From contig APJY01000001.1 in assembly GCA_000389735.1 (NCBI GenBank), forward strand, positions 771,064 through 835,063: a stretch of DNA of 64,000 bases, in the 5' to 3' direction. Both the position numbers and the translations under genes were made by a program. Positions 60,800 through 64,000 of this stretch are shown here, piece by piece; the stretch's first letter is position 1, and every line of letters begins with the position of its first letter. The stretch comes from Sulfolobales archaeon Acd1 (GTDB lineage: Archaea > Thermoproteota > Thermoprotei_A > Sulfolobales > Sulfolobaceae). A model generated the notes under the pieces. The model did not search any database, had not been told where the DNA came from, and worked only from the letters and a program-made list of their open reading frames with translations.

Positions 60800-61493
60800 C
60801 GGCGTATTTACAGTACGCCCTGATTATACACTTTTCACACCTAGGCCTGGGCTTGCAGAACAGCTTCCCCACCGTCGTTATCCCCGCGTAGAACAGCTTC
60901 AGCTCGAAGAGGCTCCCTAACGCTCGTAGGACCTCCTTCGAAGCCTCCTCCTTCGTGAGCTTAACTCCCAGGACCCTCGAGAGGACCCTGGAGAGGTAAT
61001 CTGAGGGCGGGACGGTCATGACGTTGCCGGCGAAGAGCGTTATCGCCCTAGCTGTCTCCTCCCCTATCCCCTTGACTGACCTGAGCGTTTCATACTGCTT
61101 GAAGAGCTCATCCCCCTTCTCCAGGTAAAGCTCGGCCAGCCGTTTCAGCCTCTCCGCCTTACTCCTGTGGAAGTTGATCCCAGAGATCAGGGAATCTATT
61201 CGTTCGACGCTCAACCCGCTCAAGGCCCTCAGGTCGGCCAAGCCCCTCTCCCTCAGATAGACAACGGCCTCCTTGACCTTCTCCCAAGAGTTCAGCTGGA
61301 CCAGAACCGCGGCTATCGCTATCTCGTGAGGGCTTTCTAAGTCGTCCCACCAGGCAGGGCTTTCCTGGTCGGAAACTACCCAACCCGCCTTCCTCAGGGT
61401 CTCCCTCTCCTTCAGGAACGCGTGCAAGAGGTCAGAGTGCAGTGACCTCTTCACCGATCCGAGAGCACTCGGCTCATCACTTGAGGATCTCAT
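60738..61493 (-). CDS. nth: Endonuclease III-like HhH-GPD DNA glycosylase
   Basis: This helix-hairpin-helix glycosylase removes damaged or mismatched bases. The HhH motif LRSVKGIGEETARAITLFAG, the catalytic Asp in VPPSDYLSRVLSRV and the iron-sulfur ligands in CKPRPRCEKCIIRAYC are clear. Where EndoIII has the lysine of its lyase activity (GRKTA), this protein has Glu-Glu, so it may be monofunctional. About 251 residues from the ATG at 61493, which lies in the end of agl24; GTG 61454 is an alternative. Gene symbol by family only. Confidence 0.85.
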   Translation of the reverse strand: MRSSSDEPSALGSVKRSLHSDLLHAFLKERETLRKAGWVVSDQESPAWWDDLESPHEIAIAAVLVQLNSWEKVKEAVVYLRERGLADLRALSGLSVERIDSLISGINFHRSKAERLKRLAELYLEKGDELFKQYETLRSVKGIGEETARAITLFAGNVMTVPPSDYLSRVLSRVLGVKLTKEEASKEVLRALGSLFELKLFYAGITTVGKLFCKPRPRCEKCIIRAYCKYADEALRVGGEAPAGVAGGQSS

Positions 61494-62430
61494 CGACGAG
61501 CTTCGGCGTCCCGATTTCAAACCTTTTCGGCCTTCTCCTCTCGTCCAAAGCCCTCTTTAACTCGAGCGTCGAGCCCCACGTAAGCGGGTCGTCGAGGAAC
61601 TCGGCGCCTAGCACTTCGGCGTAAGTCCTCGCGTCCTCAATGGTGGTGGCTGACCTCCAGTCCCTGTTGTATACGATAATCGTAGGCTTCCCGTACATCA
61701 CGACGCTCTCCATGGCGGTCTTTCCTTGATGCGTTATCACCGCCGAGGCCCCGCTTATCCACCTCTCTATGTCAGGGTCGAACTGGAACACCCTCCACTT
61801 CGGGTTAAGCTTCTGAACCTCCGACGGGTCCACCCTCCCCGTCTGAACCACGATGTCGTCCAGCCCTAAAGAGGCCAGGGCCCTATAGAGCCTCATGAAG
61901 CCCATGGAACCGGTCGTCACCAACAGGTAGCCCTCATCCCTAGGCTGGTACTTGGGTTTCTCCACTATCGGCCCCACAACTAACCCCTTCCTTCCGTAAA
62001 GCCTCCTCTGCTCCTCCCAGTGGAGGAACACGTGCTCGGAGAACGTCGAGATCAACTTGACCGCCTTGCCGGGCCTGGTGAACCTGTCCTGGCTCTCAAC
62101 GACGTAGACCCCGGCCCCCTTTATCCTCTGAACCGCGCTCGGGAATAAGGAATGGTTCGAGCCCGTGGCGACGACCACGTCGTACCTCGGGATCTTAAAG
62201 GACTCCTCAACCGCCTCAGGGATGGCGAAGAAGAGCTTCATTAATGGGTCCCCGGGCTCCCTCCCTTTCACGACGTGGTATACCCTCCCCGCGTAGGGCT
62301 TCACCATCTCGAGGGTGAAGGTATCCCCGGTGGGCACGACGAAGTCCGCCTTGAAGGGCAGATACTGGGCTATCGCCCTGGCGAAGCCGCTGTGGCCCCC
62401 GCCGCTCGCGATTATAAGGATCCTCCGCAT
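61477..62430 (-). CDS. agl24: Agl24-like N-glycan GlcNAc transferase (Alg14/Alg13 type)
   Basis: In Sulfolobus, Agl24 adds the second GlcNAc of the lipid-linked chitobiose core and is the archaeal relative of eukaryotic Alg13/Alg14 and bacterial MurG. Here about 317 residues join an Alg14-like N-part (IIASGGGHSGFARAI with the essential glycine-rich-loop histidine, YVVESQDRFTRPGKAV) to an Alg13-like C-part (VTTGSMGFMRLYRAL, ITHQGKTAMESVVMYGKPT). A fused single chain is normal for archaea. The ATG at 62430 or TTG three bases before can start it. It ends just inside the DNA glycosylase gene and is divergent from thrS (36 bp). Confidence 0.85.
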   Translation of the reverse strand: MRRILIIASGGGHSGFARAIAQYLPFKADFVVPTGDTFTLEMVKPYAGRVYHVVKGREPGDPLMKLFFAIPEAVEESFKIPRYDVVVATGSNHSLFPSAVQRIKGAGVYVVESQDRFTRPGKAVKLISTFSEHVFLHWEEQRRLYGRKGLVVGPIVEKPKYQPRDEGYLLVTTGSMGFMRLYRALASLGLDDIVVQTGRVDPSEVQKLNPKWRVFQFDPDIERWISGASAVITHQGKTAMESVVMYGKPTIIVYNRDWRSATTIEDARTYAEVLGAEFLDDPLTWGSTLELKRALDERRRPKRFEIGTPKLVDEILK

Positions 62431-62466
62431 CAAACGTTTTATCTCAATTGAAGCTCTTTACGTCAT

Positions 62467-64000
62467 ATGGACGTAAACAAGGACGTATTAGCGGTTGCGG
62501 GGATACAATACGCGATTAACGCCCTCAAGGCCGGAATGAAGGTCGCAGAAGTGGGGGTCGGGGAGAGGGACTTCTACGTCGACATAGTTTCCCGGAACGT
62601 CCTCTCTCTGGACGAGGCCAAGAAGCTAGCGAAGTTCGACCCCCCTTACGAGTATACAGTAGCCGAAGGCAGGGTCGACACTCCCCTGGGCTCCTTCAAC
62701 TTGGCCTACCAGCCGTCGATAAGGGCTGAGCCGAAGCACTTCGAGATACTGAACGTCTCGGTCCACCACCCTGAGCCGGGGCTTCAGTACGTCAGGGTGA
62801 GGGGCGTCGGGTTCGAGAGGGAGGAGGAGTTAAAGGACTACCTCAAGTGGCTCGAGGAGGCCCAGGAGATAGATCACAGGCTGATAGGCGAGAGGCTAGA
62901 CCTCTTCTCCTTCCACGAGGAGGCAGGACCGGGATTAGCCCTCTTCCACCCCAGGGGACAGATAATCAGGAAGGAGCTCATCAGGTACATAGAGGAAGTG
63001 GAGGCCTCCATGGGCTTCCAGGAGGTCTACACCACGCACGTCTACAGGACGGTCCTTTGGAAGATCAGCGGCCACTACAACATGTACAGGGACAAGATGC
63101 TGATTTTCGAACACGAGGGCGACGAGCTCGGGATAAAGCCCATGAACTGCCCGGCTCACATCCTGATCTACAAGTCCAGGATGAGGAGCTACAGGGACTT
63201 ACCCTTGAGGTTCGCTGAGTTCGGCCACGTCTACAGGTGGGAGAAGAAGGGGGAGCTCTACGGCCTGCTCAGGGTTAGGGGGCTCGTCCAGGACGACGGT
63301 CACATATTCTGCGCCGAGGACCAGCTGAAGGACGAAGTGAGGATGCAGATAAGCAAGACCATCGAGGTGCTGAGGACCTTCGGCTTCAAGGAGGACGACA
63401 TAGCCATAAACCTGAGCACGAGGCCCGACGAGAGCATAGGGACGGACGAGCAATGGGAGAAGGCTACCAACGCTCTGATCAGCGCCTTGAACGAGCTCGG
63501 ATTGAAGTACAGGGTTAAGGAGAAGGAGGGGGCTTTCTACGGGCCCAAGATAGACTTCGACATCAGGGACTCCCTCAACAGGTGGTGGCAGCTCTCAACG
63601 ATTCAGGTCGACTTCAACCTCCCCGAGAGGTTTGACCTGGAATACGTCGACAGGGACGGCCAGAGGAGGAGGCCGGTGATTGTACACAGGGCGATTTACG
63701 GCTCGATAGAGAGGTTCATGGCCATCCTGCTGGAGCACTTCAGGGGCAAGCTACCCACCTGGCTCTCCCCGGTTCAGGTCAGGGTATTACCCATAAGCGA
63801 GGAGGTCCTCGACTACGCCAACTCCGTGCTGGACAAGTTGAGGTCAGCCAAGGTGAGGGCCGACTTAGACGCGAGCGAGGGGACCCTGGGGAAGAAGATA
63901 AGGGACGCCTACGCCGAGAGCGTTCCGTATTTGGTAATCGTCGGAAGGAAGGAGAAGGAGAGCGGCACCGTAACCGTCAGGGGCAGGAACAACGTCGAGG
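62467..64000 (+). CDS. thrS: Threonyl-tRNA synthetase (3'-truncated by window edge)
   Basis: The frame runs off the window after 511 codons. Class II catalytic motifs follow [13 protein letters not shown] and [13 protein letters not shown]; the zinc ligands are Cys in MNCPAHI (about 228), His in DDGHIF (about 279) and His in VIVHRAIYG (about 404). The C-terminal anticodon domain begins near [11 protein letters not shown]. The N-terminal region of about 135 residues does not look like the archaeal DTD-type editing domain, so this may be the catalytic form that relies on a separate editing protein. A GTTTTATC TATA lies about 28 bp before the ATG. Confidence 0.92.
   Translation, partial: MDVNKDVLAVAGIQYAINALKAGMKVAEVGVGERDFYVDIVSRNVLSLDEAKKLAKFDPPYEYTVAEGRVDTPLGSFNLAYQPSIRAEPKHFEILNVSVHHPEPGLQYVRVRGVGFEREEELKDYLKWLEEAQEIDHRLIGERLDLFSFHEEAGPGLALFHPRGQIIRKELIRYIEEVEASMGFQEVYTTHVYRTVLWKISGHYNMYRDKMLIFEHEGDELGIKPMNCPAHILIYKSRMRSYRDLPLRFAEFGHVYRWEKKGELYGLLRVRGLVQDDGHIFCAEDQLKDEVRMQISKTIEVLRTFGFKEDDIAINLSTRPDESIGTDEQWEKATNALISALNELGLKYRVKEKEGAFYGPKIDFDIRDSLNRWWQLSTIQVDFNLPERFDLEYVDRDGQRRRPVIVHRAIYGSIERFMAILLEHFRGKLPTWLSPVQVRVLPISEEVLDYANSVLDKLRSAKVRADLDASEGTLGKKIRDAYAESVPYLVIVGRKEKESGTVTVRGRNNVE

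Overview
The window comes from a crenarchaeon, almost certainly a member of the Sulfolobales. The evidence is a Cren7 chromatin gene, a PCNA2-PriS-Gins15 replication cluster, a eukaryote-like mevalonate branch (phosphomevalonate kinase plus diphosphomevalonate decarboxylase), an Agl24-type Alg14/Alg13-like GlcNAc transferase with AglB, two sulfide:quinone-reductase-like flavoproteins, a 16S-23S rRNA operon with no spacer tRNA and no attached 5S gene, and short introns in four of seven tRNAs. Many genes start on GTG or TTG. TATA boxes often lie about 25-30 nt before the start codon (leaderless mRNAs), while internal operon genes overlap or use GGTGA-type Shine-Dalgarno sites. The exact genus cannot be fixed from what I can see. 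I find no insertion sequence, CRISPR array or prophage.

Layout. 1-3.5 kb: end of deoxyhypusine synthase, topoisomerase VI B and A, and a small zinc-finger gene on the minus strand. 3.7-8.4 kb: aIF5A, SRP54, a Pus10-like protein with a degenerate active site, an atypical SDR, Cren7, UMP kinase and a small hypothetical gene. 8.5-10.7 kb: homocitrate synthase, tRNA-Leu and ribose-5-phosphate isomerase. 10.8-15.8 kb: the rRNA operon with both processing stems. 16-17.4 kb: peroxiredoxin and an isochorismatase-fold protein. 17.4-21 kb (minus): an isoprenoid operon of PMK, MVD, a hotdog thioesterase and a CrtI-like flavoprotein. 21-25.8 kb: aldo/keto reductase, winged-helix proteins, a small membrane protein, a DUF1641-type helical repeat protein, a CoA-binding protein, a cysteine-bearing HTH regulator and an Sfm1-family SPOUT methyltransferase. 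25.9-27.8 kb: HD phosphohydrolase and MTA phosphorylase.

28-35.2 kb is the most interesting block. Two SQR-like flavoproteins flank a tight minus-strand operon (U32 protein, MBL-fold hydrolase, AhbC/NirJ-like radical SAM-SPASM protein), and the second SQR is followed by a three-repeat helical protein and preceded by a TusA-like sulfur carrier. This looks like sulfur/quinone redox metabolism plus a possible cofactor- or quinone-modifying operon. 35.4-42.8 kb carries envelope functions: a thermopsin-like glycoprotein, a UppP-like phosphatase, membrane proteins, an SDR, an orphan ABC permease and a kelch/FN3 surface protein.

43-53.9 kb is dense information processing: CCA-adding enzyme, RNA cyclic phosphodiesterase, a protein kinase, a UPF0200 P-loop kinase, RNase Z, TrmG10, PRPP synthetase, a GPN GTPase, PCNA2-PriS-Gins15, L44e, S27e, aIF2alpha and Nop10. 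54-64 kb holds AglB, tRNA-Ile, tRNA-Ala followed directly by a candidate C/D box sRNA, a sugar-nucleotide pyrophosphorylase, tRNA-Pro, a glycoprotein, succinyl-CoA synthetase, a DNA glycosylase, Agl24 and the start of threonyl-tRNA synthetase. Three genes appear to start on rare codons (CTG, ATC, ATT), each placed behind a good GGTG-type Shine-Dalgarno site.
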